Source: Guyanagaster necrorhizus (taxonomy: Eukaryota > Basidiomycota > Agaricomycetes > Agaricales > Physalacriaceae). Taken from it: 64,000 nt of DNA. Both the position numbers and the translations under genes were made by a program. The notes under the pieces are model-generated. The model was not told where the DNA came from and did not search any database. It worked only from the letters and a program-made list of their open reading frames with translations. Each line of letters begins with the position of its first letter. The stretch's first letter is position 1. This document shows positions 21,089 through 33,188 of this stretch, in pieces. The stretch covers positions 49,439-113,438 of the forward strand of contig NW_025064887.1 of NCBI RefSeq assembly GCF_019112545.1. The letters run 5' to 3'.

Positions 21089-23906
21089 GTTTGTCATCAT
21101 CTCTAAGGTCCTGTGCTTCCTTTGTCAATTTAGCGATCTGTGCTCTGATGTTCTCCTATGTGCACTTGTTCTTCTTCTCCAGGCAGTTCCACACCATGTA
21201 GCCTGATCGGCCACAATTAAAGCATTTCCCCTCCTTCTTGAGGTGATCCATATCAATCTGCTTACCCATTCTGGTACTTGGACCCTTACCAGTTTGCTTT
21301 CTATCATTCTGGGAAGTTGGGGCTGAGCCGCTGGGCCTGGCAGATATGGTCATGTGGGAGGTTGAGGGCTTCGAGCCCTGTTCCTGGTATCTGTGCAAAT
21401 CCCACAGGTTTGTCACTTCCACCTTCTGTTGTTGTTGTTCCTGCCACATCAGGACAATTCATGCCTTCCAATCATTGTAGCCGATCGGCACACTATGGCC
21501 GAGATCTGAGATGGTTTTCAGGTAATGAGGTGGGACTCCCCGCTTCATATACTTGACCATTCATCCTGAGTTGGCTATGTCCTCCCAGATTCTGGCCAGC
21601 TTTCCAAGTCGCTCTAATTTGTCAAAGTAGTCAGGCGCTGCCTTATTGCCCATTCTGTATTCCTTTATTTTTGATTTGTAGACTTCTCATACAGCAGGAT
21701 CCATGAATTTGTCGCAGATCATCTGCTTTAGTACTTGCCAGGTGGGATACCAATTGTGTTGCTGGATGGTTGACCAGAAGTTAGAGGCCAGTAGTACCCA
21801 TCATACCTTTGCCTTATCTTTAAAGTAGGTGGTGGCATAGTTTACCTTGTACATGTTGTGAAGGAAGTACGAGGCAAAGACCTGGAAGTATTGGTCGCAA
21901 TCCATGAGGAAATGGTCAATATCATCTGAAGCTCCTTTAAAGAGAAGGGGCTCCCACTCAAGTGTCGGCCTGACGTTTAATATATGTACCTTTGGATCAA
22001 GAGGCGACATCAGATTTGGGAGTTCCCCCCCAGGGGGACTGGCCCAATCTGTTGGGGGCCCTGGAAAGGAATGCAGAGACCTATCATCAGCTATGGGGCT
22101 TCTTGGAGTTGGTGGTCCTTCCTTTCAGACGATCCGCCTATCCTTGATAGTCCACCCCTGTGCTATTGCTTCAGGGTCATCCTTCTTTTTGTCGGCAGAT
22201 GCTGATCTGGTTGCTTTGTCGGAAGGTGGCTGTCCTCTTAATAGTCGGCTTCCTGTGCCAGTCTAGAGATTCAGGTGGTATATTCTTGGCTGTCCATAAG
22301 ACCGGGTTAGCCAAGATGCCATGCTGCAGACGGCCGATGTGGTGAGCAAATATCTTGATGTCGCTGTTTGAATTGAGGATGCCATGTTTGCTGACTTGAA
22401 CAGCATCACACTCAGTGTCCACAGCATCAGTGCTTCCCATTTGCTGAATCTTGGTCGATATGGTGGCATCGCCATCATCTGATAATGTAAAAAGCATTGA
22501 TTGAAATTAAAAATAGCATGCTCAGTTGTGGCATACTGTAAAATCTCCTCCTGTTCAACAGGATCGGCTGCAGTATACCTTTGCCCCAGAGACAATTGTA
22601 GCCAATGATCATCTCTCTATAATTCGGCTACCTGTTTTTAGTATAACTGAATAAACTCCTCCTCCCACACTTCTCGTTCTCATCATTTCTTCTCCTGTTC
22701 TTGGCATGTAGTTATGCTGATGATACTCCCCCACTCAAGAATGGGGTCCATGGCTCAGTCCCCTTAGTCCTCCTCCTCAGCCTCGTCATCTCCTTTGGCC
22801 CCCTTGTCGGTGGTCCCCTCAAGGAGGGAACTGCCTTGCTAGCTGTAGGTTTCTAGGGCAAGTAGGTCTGGGCTGAGTACTTGACTCGGCGTCATTGGGT
22901 CCAGGTCGAGGAGTAGGCTCTCAGTTGGGCTGCTTCTCTTCTCCTTCTGCTGGCGGCACTACTGCTCTGCAATACTGGCAGAAGTTTCTGTAGAACTGGG
23001 GGCAGAGGAAGAGGTCAGCGATTGGCCCATCGAGAACCCTTTTGAGGTCTCTGGTGGAGTCAATATATTCATCGTTGCCCCCGATTGTTTCCTGGTCTGA
23101 TGGTATCCTATTTTCCCGGATGGGGATATCATCAGTTTCAGCGATGGTATCTGTCTCATATGATAACAGGCGATCATCATCGAGGAGTGTCGACTCCCCA
23201 TGGTGGTAGTCGTCGGCATGGATGACTCCAGTAGTTGGCCCGGTCTAAGGGTCGGGCTCACTGGTGGGAGTGGCTGGTTCCTGGAATGGAGAGTTGGTAG
23301 TGCTGATTGGGGTATTGTGGAGTCAGTCTGGGGTGTACTGCCAGTGGATCTGTCAGTCAGTCCATGTCTGCCCTTCGAGGAACTGGGCAAGGGATTGGGG
23401 GGTTGGCCATATTGGGTTTGGTACCACTGCATCATGCCTTGGTAGGTGTGAGGCTCCTTCCTGTTCCAGTCTACTGGCTGCTTTTGATGCTGCTTGCCAG
23501 TATCGGACCTCATCCCTGTTGGTGTCATCAAAGAAGGGGTTGGGACTACTGACCCTCGTCCCTCTTCCACTACTTCTTGTGGTACTTCTGGTGCCTGGAG
23601 CCATCCGAATGGCATCCAGAGAGTCTCTAGTCCGGCGCCCAATTTCAGACTGGGCAATGGTTGTTCTTGACACAGTGATGCTGTGCTCGGGAGAGGGGAT
23701 GGGGGTGTCGGTTCAGGTTCATCAAAACCCTGTAGCCCAAGAGTTTCCAGGGTCTCAGACAATTGCCAACAGAGATCTTGGGGGATACTCGTGTTGCCGC
23801 TGCTGCTCCTTCTCTTCCCTAGGATGCCCTTGAGTTGAGCTCCCAGGCTCGTTTTCTATTTCTTCAGGGTGTCGGACAGAGTTTTGGACAGAGGCAGGGA
23901 TGTCAT
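21057..23906 (-). pseudogene. gag of copy 3, decayed
   Basis: From the conserved ATG at 23906 to TAA at 21057-21059 there are exactly 950 codons with no net frameshift. One stretch (23762-22959) is open for 267 codons in the part overlapping ORF1. The capsid-like region has FKGASDDIDHF (about 21940) and DKAKVWW-type sequence. The knuckle CFNCGRSGYMVWNC lies at about 21225-21180. Several stops are present. Confidence 0.8.
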
Positions 23907-24117
23907 AGAGGGGGAGGTCTGGTGTGATATTTCAGAGAATTGTGTGGATATGCTGGAACTCTTGGTAGTGTTGAATGGCCCAGATGGTAATAGATTAGCA
24001 TCCACGGCACAGCTGTATGATCACCAATAAACCAATCAAGGTTCCAATGATAGAAGCTAAGAGTTCGAAGAACTCATGAGTAAAGTTTGGGTCAGACGGA
24101 TTTAAGGCAGGGGGCAT
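22735..24117 (-). pseudogene. ORF1 of copy 3, decayed
   Basis: The frame from ATG 24117 to TGA at 22735-22737 is 461 codons with no net frameshift. The N-terminus has NFTHEFFELLASIIG and a hydrophobic segment. A stretch with RDSLDAIRMAPG and NRDEVRYWQAASKAASRLEQE (23673-23353) is open. The C-terminal block DLKRVLDG matches the other lineage-2 copies. TGA at 22819-22821 stands where copy 2 has CGA. Function unknown. Confidence 0.65.
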
Positions 24118-24159
24118 TCAGTTTCTCAGCATGGTTGGGCCTGAGAAAGAGAAGCAAGA

Positions 24160-24172
24160 AGCTTCGAGCTAA
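24160..24172 (-). promoter_or_regulatory. Primer binding site of copy 3
   Basis: On the minus strand TTAGCTCGAAGCT lies one base from the LTR. It matches perfectly the transcript-start 13-mer in the 3' LTR (near 8131-8146). The 5' LTR copy of that 13-mer has one C-to-T difference. Confidence 0.68.
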
Positions 24173-24173
24173 T

Positions 24174-24691
24174 TGTTAAGCCCAAACTCCACGTGACTAT
24201 TAACACATGGTAAACAGTTCGGTACCTTGCACTTCGGGTATGTCTGACTGAGTTCACTGATGTGTTAACAGAGGTTTGTGGTCAAGGCGTTGCAAGTTGC
24301 TCGAGATAGAATGATAAAGAATAAACTTTAGCTCAAAGCTGGGGTATTACAGCGAGAACTATACTACTTATATACTGTTTTGTTATTGTGCCATAAATAA
24401 ATGTTCACAAAAAGCTGTTGTCTGTTATAGAGCTGTTACCCCTGCTGTTGCCAGGCTCTCCACAAAAGCTATTGTCTTGCTGTTGTGCTGTAGTCATTGC
24501 ACTGCAAGTTGGGGATAAAAAAGGTATTGTCTCTCCCTTCACAGCACACAGCAACGTGATAGGAGAGTGACTGACTGGGTTGCTGAGCTAAGCATTCCCA
24601 CGGTCCTAAGCACTGGCCTAAGTGCTCTGACTAAGCAAAGATAGAGGTCATTTCCAAGGAAAAAAAAAAAAAAATAGAGAAAATCATAACA
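24174..24691 (-). repeat. LTR (518 bp) shared by copies 3 and 5
   Basis: It starts TGTTAAGCCC and ends ATAACA on the plus strand. On its left is the primer site of copy 3. On its right are the purine tract and pol tail of copy 5. One LTR thus serves as the 5' LTR of copy 3 and the 3' LTR of copy 5, with no target duplication beside it. Confidence 0.88.
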
Positions 24692-24728
24692 TTATCCTCT
24701 CCTTAAGACCATCATCCCGATGGTTAAG

Positions 24729-27700
24729 TTAGGGTAAGTCTTCCTTGCCCAAAGCAGGTGGGCAATCTGCTGGATCTCTCAGCCTTTCATTGGCAGGCTT
24801 CAGACAAGTCGGAGGCATAGTACATTGCTCTTCACTGTATGTCCCCACTATTTCTAGCTTGTCCATCAAACTGTCATCTTCATCATCCTCTGTAACATGC
24901 CATCTGCTATCGGCAGGTTGGTTGATGTATATCTGGTGAGATATCATCTCTTTTCCTGTTGTCGCCACATTTGTTTCTGCAGATATCATGTTGAACATGA
25001 CCCCCTTTATGTCCACTTTATTGATCTTGTGTTCGTAGTCACAAATCACATCTTCTGCATTCATATATTTTTCATTGATCCATTGATTTGATTCTGGCCC
25101 ATATCCTTTCCAGCTGACCAAGTAGTCAATGGTTGTTTTCATACCTCCCCCTTGTGCTTTAACCTTTCGAGTTTTGTGGTTTAGCACCTCATCGATTTTG
25201 TAGTGTTCTTCATCATTGATGAGTTCTGCTGGTGGTGGAGGTGGCTTTTCTTGGTTTGGAAAGGCTGGCGCCACATATGGAGTTAATAATATTTCATTAA
25301 AAACATTATGGATTCTCTATGTCACCGGAAGTTGCAATTTATATGCAGATTTGCCAATTTTGGTCAGGATTTTGAAAGGACCTGTTTTTTTGTCTGCCAG
25401 TTTCTGTTTTGGCCTTGGTAGGTGAAGGTTCATAGTATCCAGCCAGACCTTGTCATTGGCTGAATATTCGTGTGCTGTTCGTCGGTGCTTGTCATACTGC
25501 TTTTTCATTGTTGAAGCAGCTTTTTCGAGGGCCATCTTTGTTTCTTTGTGGATCTTTGCCATTGTCATTACAAAGTCTGTTGATGCCGGTGTTGTCATGT
25601 GGATCCATCCTGTTTGCACTACTGGTGGATTCCATCCATAATTCACAAAGAAGGGTGTTTTACCTATTGCCAAGTGAATTCTGTTGTTGTGTTGGAATGC
25701 TGCTAGTGCTAGTCATTCCATCCAGTCGTCTTGCTGGTAACTGACAAAAAGTCGCAAGTACTTTTTGATTTCCTGATTAGCCTATTCCATTTGGCCATCT
25801 GTCTGTGGGTGATATACTGTGGAGGCATTCCTTTTGATGTTGAGGAGTCGGTACAAATCATCCAAGAATTTGGAGATGAATTGTGGTCTTCTGTCCAAAA
25901 TTACTATCTGAGGCATGCCATACTTTGCATAAACCTCATCCCATAGTATCTTTGCCCATCCCTCAGATGTCAATTCTCTGGAACAGGCAATCGGAATGAT
26001 CGCCTTTGAGAAGTGATCGACTATGACGATGATGGCATTATAGCCATCACTTTTGAGAAGTCCGGTTATTATATCCACTGAAATGTAGGTCCATGTTGAT
26101 GAAGGGATCTCATTTGAGTGGAGTGGTGCAGCTCTGGGTTGTGTTGAAGTTTTGCCTTGCTGGCAAACCTCGCAAGCTTTGACATATCAGGTGATATCAT
26201 AGTCTATTTTGGGCCACCAATAGTCTCTTAAGACTAATTCCTTGGTTTTAGTGACCCCGGGATGTCTGGCAGTCCTGTGATCATGACATGTGGCAATGAT
26301 GTCACCCTGCAGTCTTTGATCTCTCAGGATATAGATCTGTCCATCATAATGGATCAATTCTCCTTCTTTCTTTAGCCTATGCTTGTGGTTGAGTGATGGG
26401 GCAATTCTTTGATCCCACTTGTGTGGATCTCTGGTGGCGCTCTTGATGCATTCATGCATTTCTTCTTCTGTTGGCATAATCATAGCTCAGAAGTGTTCTG
26501 GCCATAATAATATGACCTCCTTGTTGTTGTCTCCTCCTTGGTTATGGTCTGCCCTGCAGCTGAGGAAATCGGCCTTCTTGTTTGCCACTCCAGCCTTATG
26601 ATGGAGTGTATACTCATACTCTGATAGTTCCGTGATCCATCTAGCTTGTCTGCAATTAAGCTTTTGGGGTTGTCGGAAGTATCAAAGATTTTAGTGATCT
26701 GTCCAGATCTCGAAAGTTTGATTGGCTCCAATGAAATAATGCTGCCATTTGGAAAGGGTGAGCATTATGGCAAGGAGTTCCTTGTCATAGATTTCATAGT
26801 TGTGCTCAGTTACTGTGAGCGCCTTTGACATGAAGGTGACAGGTTACCACTTGCCATCTTGTTCCTGTGAAAGTACGGCTCTGACCGTGCCCTCGCTGGA
26901 GTCGGCTTCCACCTGGAATGTCCTATCCTGGCTTGGTATAGCCAGAATGACATCTTCAGCCAATCAGCATTTAAGGTCATTAAATGCCGCCTGTTGGGAA
27001 ATTCCCCAGCTCCATGGAGAATTTCCGGTCAATTGTGTCATAGGTCGGACTATTTTGCTGTAGTCCCAGATGAATCATCGGTAGAAGTTGGTGAATCCCA
27101 GAAATGATTGTAACTCCTTCTTTTTGGTTGGTTCTGGCCATTCAGTTACACCCATGACCTTGATAGGATCCATCCTAATACTTCCTTCGCTGATAATGAC
27201 TCTGAGGTATTCCGTTTCTAATACCTCAAATTCACATTTTTCAGCCTTAAGGAAGAGTCGATGCTTTCTCATCAAGGATAACACCTGACATACTATTCTT
27301 CGGTGTTCTTCTTTGGTTTTGGACATAATTAGTATGTCGTCCAAGTAGATTGTGACCTTCCCCATGGCGATGAGATCTTTGAAGATGTTGTTCATCATCC
27401 ACTGGAAGGTGGCCAGTGAGTTTGTTAGTCCGAAGAACATAACCATCAGTTTGAACAAACTATGGTTCATATGAAAAGTGGCCTTCCACTCATCGCCCTC
27501 CTTGATATGCATGTTGTTGTATCCCCACTGAACATCTAGTTTGGTGTAATATTTTGCACCTCGAAGTTTATCCATCAACTCCGAGATTAGCGGAAGGAGA
27601 TAATGGTTCTTGATTATTATCTCGTTGAGCTTCTGGTAATCTTGTACCGGTCAGAGTTTCCCATCCTTCTTTTTGATGAAAAAGAAGGGTGATGCTATTG

Positions 27701-29046
27701 GTGACTTTGATGGCTGGATCCTTCTGCTAGATAGGTTTTCTTCGAGGAATTTGTCTAGTTCTTGTTGTTTGTTATTGCTTAGTGGGTAACACTTGCAATC
27801 CAGATTGGTATTGGCATTAGAGATTAGTTCGATGGCATGGTCCCAGGGCTTTACCTCAGGTAGTTCATTGAAACTTTCCTTTTTGAACAAATCCTGATAG
27901 TCATGTGCCCATTTGGGTATTATTTCTTCGAATGTCTTTTCCTCTTTTTCGGTATTGGCCTTTGCTGCTAGGTCATTAGCATGGTGTACTGCCCGAATGC
28001 TAATAGCCCTTTGCAGATCGATGGCAAGAATCGTCTCATCGTCTTCCATCTCTTTATCCCATCGATCCTCAGGATCTTCATCCGGCAGTTGGAATGGAAT
28101 TTTCTGGCATTGACATCGCACAAAGATGATCTGTCCAGTTTTCCAATTGATTAGCAGGTTGTGTCTGATCAGCCAATCGTGACCAAGGAATATCTCTTTG
28201 GTTTCTAGGTCGGTTATGGCTAAATCAATTCATTCCGAATGATCTCTGATAGTGAGCCTAAGCTCTACATATTCAGTGATCAGTCTGGCTTGGTTCCTCA
28301 TCCCATCTGTGTTATAAACTGGAATGGGTGCTGCTGTTGCCCGAGTGGGCAATTGATGCTTGTTGACAAAAGCTTGGTTGATGCTACTTCCCGTGCAGCC
28401 ACTGTCAATCAAAGCAGTGACTGTATGGGCCAATCAGGATGTTAGTATCTCGATCTGTGATTTCGTTAATAAATCTTTTCCTGTAGATTTAGCTCTTTGG
28501 ATGAACTTTTATGGCCTATGCAATTCATCGAGCCATTCGAGGGTGTGGCATCGTTCCACAACTCGCATGCCAGTGATCATATCATTAATTACTTCCTCGG
28601 CTTGGAACTTGTGTACCCAGTTCCTGAGCACGGCCTTTGCTGCTGCTTCATTCTTGTCATCCTTGATGGCTCACCAAGTCCATTTGGTATCAAATAGTTT
28701 GAGCTATATCGTGGGGCCCTCTGCCTCTGTTCAGCCCAAAGGCAGTTGAGTCTGTTTTACATTTTTAGTTTGATGAGCTTTTGATGAAGATGCACCTTTG
28801 GGGCTCTCTGCCCCTCTTTGGCCCTTTGTCAGAGCTTGAGTTGTAGAAATTGGTTCCTTAGGTGATTCTGGGTTCTGAGTAATAGAGTCAGATATTTTCC
28901 AATGCATGCATAATTTAGATATAGGGAATGATACTACAGAGGGTAAAATGTCAGTCTGTCCAGCAGAATGTGACCTGTTACTCTTGTCCTTGGCCGAGGC
29001 AGTAGAATCACTTACTGCTCGGCCCCATCTTTTACCTCCTCAGGTT
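24729..29046 (-). pseudogene. pol of copy 5
   Basis: Read leftwards, this has protease IDSGCTGSSIN (about 28400), HDWLIRHN (about 28175), RT with FFFIKKKDGKL and YLDD at 27336-27347, RNase H (about 26920-26640), the integrase finger (about 26290-26170), the core with VDHFSKA (about 26080-25750), the GPF module (about 25390), the chromodomain (about 25210-25030) and the lineage-2 tail ending in TAA at 24729. Stops are scattered, for example just before 27650 and near 25790. Confidence 0.9.
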
Positions 29047-32000
29047 TATTATCATCCCCAAGGTCCTGTTCTTCCTTTGCTAACTCGGTGATCTGTGCCC
29101 TGATTTTCTCCCATGTGCACTTGTTCTTCTTCTCTGGGCAGTTCTACGCCATGTGGCCTGGTCAGCCACAATTGAAGTATTTTCCCTCCTTCTTGAGGTG
29201 ATCCACGTCAATCTGCTTACCCGTTCTGGTACTTGGGCCCTTACCGGTTTGCTTCCCATCGCTCTGAGAAGTTGGAGCTGAGCCGCCAGGCCTGGCGGAC
29301 ATGGTCACATGGGAGGTTGAGGGCTTTGAGCCCTGTTCCTGGTACCTATGCTGGTCTCACAGGTGCGCTGCTTCTGCCTTCTGTCATTGTCATTCCTGCC
29401 ACATTAGGATGATTCGTGCCTTCCAGTCATTGTAGTCAACTGGCATGCTATGGCCAAGGTCCGAAATAGTCTTTAGGTGATGAGGTGGCAGTCTCCACTT
29501 TATATACTCGACCATTCATCCTGAGTTGGCTACATCTTCTCTGATCTCAGCGAGTTTCCTGAGCCGCTCCAATTCGTCGAAGTAGTCCAGTGCTATCTTG
29601 TCACCCATCTTATACTTCTTCATCTTCAACCTGTGAACTTCTTATACAGCAGGATCCGTGAACTTATCACGGATCATCTGCTTTAGTACTTGCTAGGTGG
29701 GATATCAATTGTGTTGCCAGATGGTCGACCAGAAGTTAGGGGCCAGTAGTACCCACCATACCTTTGCCTTGTCTTCAAAGTAGGTGGTGGCATAGTTTAC
29801 CTTGTACATGTTGTGAAGGAAGTACAAGGCAAAGACCTGGAAATATTGGTCACAGTCTATGAGGAATTGGTTGATATCATCCAAGGCTCCTTTAAAAGGA
29901 AGGGGCTTCTGCCCAAGTGTCGGTCTGATATTTAATATCTGTGCCTTTGGATCAAGAGGCGATATCAGATTCAGGAGTTCTGCCCCAGAGAGATCAGCCC
30001 AATCCGTTGGGGATCCTGGAAAGGAGTGTAAAGATCCATCATCAGCGATGGGACTTTTTGGAGTCGACGGTCCCTCCTTTTAGACGATCCTCCTATCTTT
30101 GATGGTCCACCCCTGTGCTATGGCCTCGGGGTCATCCTTCTTCTCGTCAGTCGGTACCAATCCACTTGCTTCATCAGGAGGTGGCTGTCCTCTGTTATGA
30201 TTTTTCCTATTTTTCTCCTATTTCTTTTCTTTTTTCTCGGAAATGACCCTTATCTTGCTTAGTCAGGGTGCTTGGGCCAGTGCTTAGGACCATGGGAATG
30301 CTTAGCTCAGCAATCCAGTCAGTCATCATTCTACTGCGCTGCTGTGTGCTGTGAAGGGAGAGACAATGACTCTTTTGTCCTCCAGCTGTGGTGCAGCAGT
30401 AACAGCACACAGCAGAACAATAGGCTTTTGTGAAGAGACTGGCAACAGCAGGGAAAACAGCACAACAGCAAGACAACAGCTTTTGTGAATGGATATTTAT
30501 AGTACGATAACAGAATAGTATTTAAGCAGCATAGTTCTCGCTGTAATACCCCAGTCTCGAACTAAAGTTTTACTTCACCATCTTATCTCGAGCTCCTACT
30601 CCTTGCAACACCTTGACCTCACAACACTCTCATCACATCAGTGAACTCAGTCGGACATACCCAAAGTGCGAGGTACTGAACTGTTTATCACATGTTGATT
30701 GTCACGTAGAATTTGGGCTTAACATCCTCCCAATAATCAGCTTCCTGTGCTGGTCCAGAGATTTGGATGGTATGTTCTTGGCTGTCCATAAGACTGGGTT
30801 AGCTGAGATGCCATGCTGCAGACAGCCAATGTGGCGAGTGAGTATCTTGATGTCGCCATTCGAATTGAGGATGCTGTATTTGCCGACTTGGGCAGCATGA
30901 TACTCAGCATTCATGGTATCGGTGCCTCCCATTTGCCGAACCTTGGTCGATATAGTGGCATTGCCATCATCTGATAATGTAAATAGCACTGATTGAAATT
31001 AAAAATGGCGTGCTCAGTCGCAGCATATTGTAGAATCTCTTCTCACTCGGTGTGGTCAGTGGCAGTATACCTTTGCCCTAGGGACGATCGGAGCCAGCGA
31101 TCATCCCTCCATAACTCAGCTGCCTGCTCCTGATACAACCAAACAAAGTCTTCTTCTCATGTCTCTCGTTCCTATCGTTTCTTCTTCTGTTCTTGGCACA
31201 TTGTTATGCTGATGATACTCCCCCACTCAAGGATGGGGTCCACCATCTGGCTGCCTTGGTCCTCCTCCTCGGCCTTGTCATCCCCTTCAGCCCTCTTGTC
31301 AGTGGTCCTCTCGAGGAGAGAACTGCCTTGCTGGCCAAAGATTTCCAGGGCAGACAGGTCGGGGCTGAGTACTTGACTCGGCATCGTCGGGTCCAGGTTG
31401 AGGAGTAGGCTTCCAGTCAGGCTGCTTCTCTTCTCCTTCTGCTGGTGGCGCCACTGCTCTGCGATACCAGCGGAAGTTTCTATAGAACCAGGAACGAAGA
31501 AAGAGAGCGGTGATTGGCCTATCAAGGATCCTTTTGAGGTCCCTGGTAGGGTCAATATGCTCATTGTCACCTCTGATTGTTTTCCAGTCTGACAGTATCC
31601 TATCTCTCCAGATGGGGATATCGTCAGTCTCGGCGATGGTGTCTGTCCTGTATGATAAGGGACGGTCGTCGTCGAGGAGTGTCGACTCTCTATGGTGGTA
31701 GTCATCGGCATGGACGACTCCAGTAATTGGCCTGGTCCAAGGGTCAGACTCACTGGCGGGAGTGGCTGGTTCCCAGAACAGAGAGTTGGTAGTGCTGACC
31801 AGAGTATTATCGTGTCAGTGGGGTACATACTGCTGGCCAGTCTGATGGTTGGCCCATGTCTGTCCTTCGAGGAACTGGGCGAGAGATCGGGGAGTTGGCT
31901 GTATTGGGTCTAGTACCACTGTATCACACCTTGGTAGGCATGAGGCTCTTCCTCATCCTTGTTCCAATCTACTGGCTGCTCTTGATGCTGCTTGCCAGTA

Positions 32001-32404
32001 TCGGACCTCATCTCTGTTGGTGTCATCAAAGAAGAGGTCAGGACTACTGACCCTTGTTCTCCTCCCACTGCTCCTTGTGGTGCTTCTGGTGTCTGGAGCC
32101 ATCTGAATGGCATCCAGGGAGTCTCTAGCCTGGTGCCCAATTCCAGACTGGGCAATGGTTGTTCTTAACATAGTGATGCTGTGCTCGGGGGAGAGGGTGG
32201 GGGTGTTGGGTCAGAGTCATCGAAACCCTGTAGCCCAAGGGTTTCCATGGTCTCAGACGATTGCTGACAGGGGTCTTGGAGGGTATTCATGTTGCTGCTG
32301 CTGCTGCTCCTCTTCTCTAGAACGCCCTTGAGTCGAGCTCCCAGGCTCGTCTTCTGTTTCTTTGGGGTGTCAGACAGAGTTTTGGACAGAGGCAGGGATG
32401 TCAT
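29012..32404 (-). pseudogene. gag of copy 5, interrupted by a solo LTR
   Basis: From the conserved ATG at 32404 to TAA at 29012-29014. After removal of the 532-bp LTR and one 5-bp duplication, 952 codons remain with no net frameshift. The stretch 31828-31172 is open for 218 codons over ORF1. The capsid-like region and the knuckle near 29170-29125 are recognisable but carry stops. Confidence 0.8.
30193..30724 (+). repeat. Solo LTR (532 bp) in gag of copy 5
   Basis: It starts TGTTATGATT and ends GGGCTTAACA, and lies opposite to its host element. TCCTC is repeated at 30188-30192 and 30725-30729. Its transcript-start 13-mer is the variant AGTCTCGAACTAA, shared with the LTR of copy 10, so the two belong to one subfamily. 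No internal sequence remains, as expected after LTR-LTR recombination. Confidence 0.93.
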
Positions 32405-32616
32405 GGAGGGGGAGGTCTGGTGTGACATTTCAGAGGATTGTGCGGATACGCTGGAAATCTTGGTAGTGTCAGATAGCCCAGATGGTAATAGATTGGTGTC
32501 CACAGCACAGCTGTATGATCACCAATAAACCAATCAGAGTTCCAATGATGGAAGCCAAGAGTTTGAAGAACTCGTGAGTAAAGTTCAGGTCGAATGGATT
32601 TAAGGCAGGGGGCATT
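31200..32616 (-). pseudogene. ORF1 of copy 5, decayed and frameshifted
   Basis: The start is the conserved ATG at 32616 followed by the HEFFELLASIIG-type membrane segment. A one-base change of register occurs before 32171, because the later part (RDSLDAIQMAPD, NRDEVRYWQAASRAASRLEQ, then an open stretch of nearly 190 codons to TGA 31299-31301) is in another frame. The 3' limit is approximate. Gag overlaps most of it. Confidence 0.6.
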
Positions 32617-32657
32617 CAGTTTCTCAGCACAGGTGGGCCTGAGAAAGGGAAGCAAGA

Positions 32658-32670
32658 AGCTTCGAGCTAA
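32658..32670 (-). promoter_or_regulatory. Primer binding site of copy 5
   Basis: TTAGCTCGAAGCT on the minus strand, one base from the LTR. The matching 13-mer in this element's LTR reads AGCTTTGAGCTAA, one C-to-T step away at a former CpG. Confidence 0.65.
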
Positions 32671-32671
32671 T

Positions 32672-33188
32672 TGTTAAGCCCAAACTCCATGTGACTATTA
32701 ACACATGATAAACAGTTTGGTATCTCGCACTTCAGGTATGTCCGACTGAGTTCACTGATGTGTTAACAGAGGTGTGTGGTCAAAGCATTGCAAGTTGCTC
32801 GAGATAGGATGGTGAAGAATAAACTTTAGCTCAAAGCTGGGGTATTACAGTGAGAGCTACACTATTCAAATACTGTTCTGTTATCATGCTATAAATAAAT
32901 GTTTACAAAAGATATTGTCTGTCATAGAGCTGTTATCCCTGCTGTTGCCAGGCTCTCCACAAAAGCTATTGTCTTGCTGTTGTGCTGTAGTCATTGCACT
33001 GCAAGTTGGGGATAAAAAAGGTATTATCTCTCCCTTCACAGCGCACAGCAACACAATAGGAGAGTGACCAACTGGGTTGCTGAGCTAAGCATTCCCACAG
33101 TCCTAAGCGCTGGCCTAAGCGCTCTGACTAAGTGAAGATAGAGGTCATTTCTGAGGAAAAAGAAAAGAAAATAGAGAAAATCATAACA
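32672..33188 (-). repeat. 5' LTR of copy 5 (517 bp)
   Basis: Plus-strand ends TGTTAAGCCC and CATAACA. It is followed directly by plus-strand integrase sequence, so this end still marks the original insertion site. Confidence 0.9.

Larger units (their letters stand above)
7979..24691 (-). mobile_element. Copy 3 (lineage 2), split by copy 4
   Basis: The minus-strand element has its 3' LTR at 7979-8496 and its 5' LTR at 24174-24691. Its interior is at 8497-9138 and 17367-24173. The break is the insertion of copy 4. Removing 9139-17366 and one CTGGG joins the pol sequence cleanly just before the chromodomain linker. The 5' LTR is shared with copy 5. Numerous stops make it non-autonomous. Confidence 0.88.
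24174..33188 (-). mobile_element. Copy 5 (lineage 2), full set of domains, carries a solo LTR
   Basis: The 3' LTR is shared with copy 3 (24174-24691) and the 5' LTR is at 32672-33188. The interior holds the pol, gag and ORF1 remnants in order. A foreign solo LTR with TCCTC duplications sits in gag. The right flank is GATGG (33189-33193), which is integrase sequence of copy 2. Confidence 0.88.
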
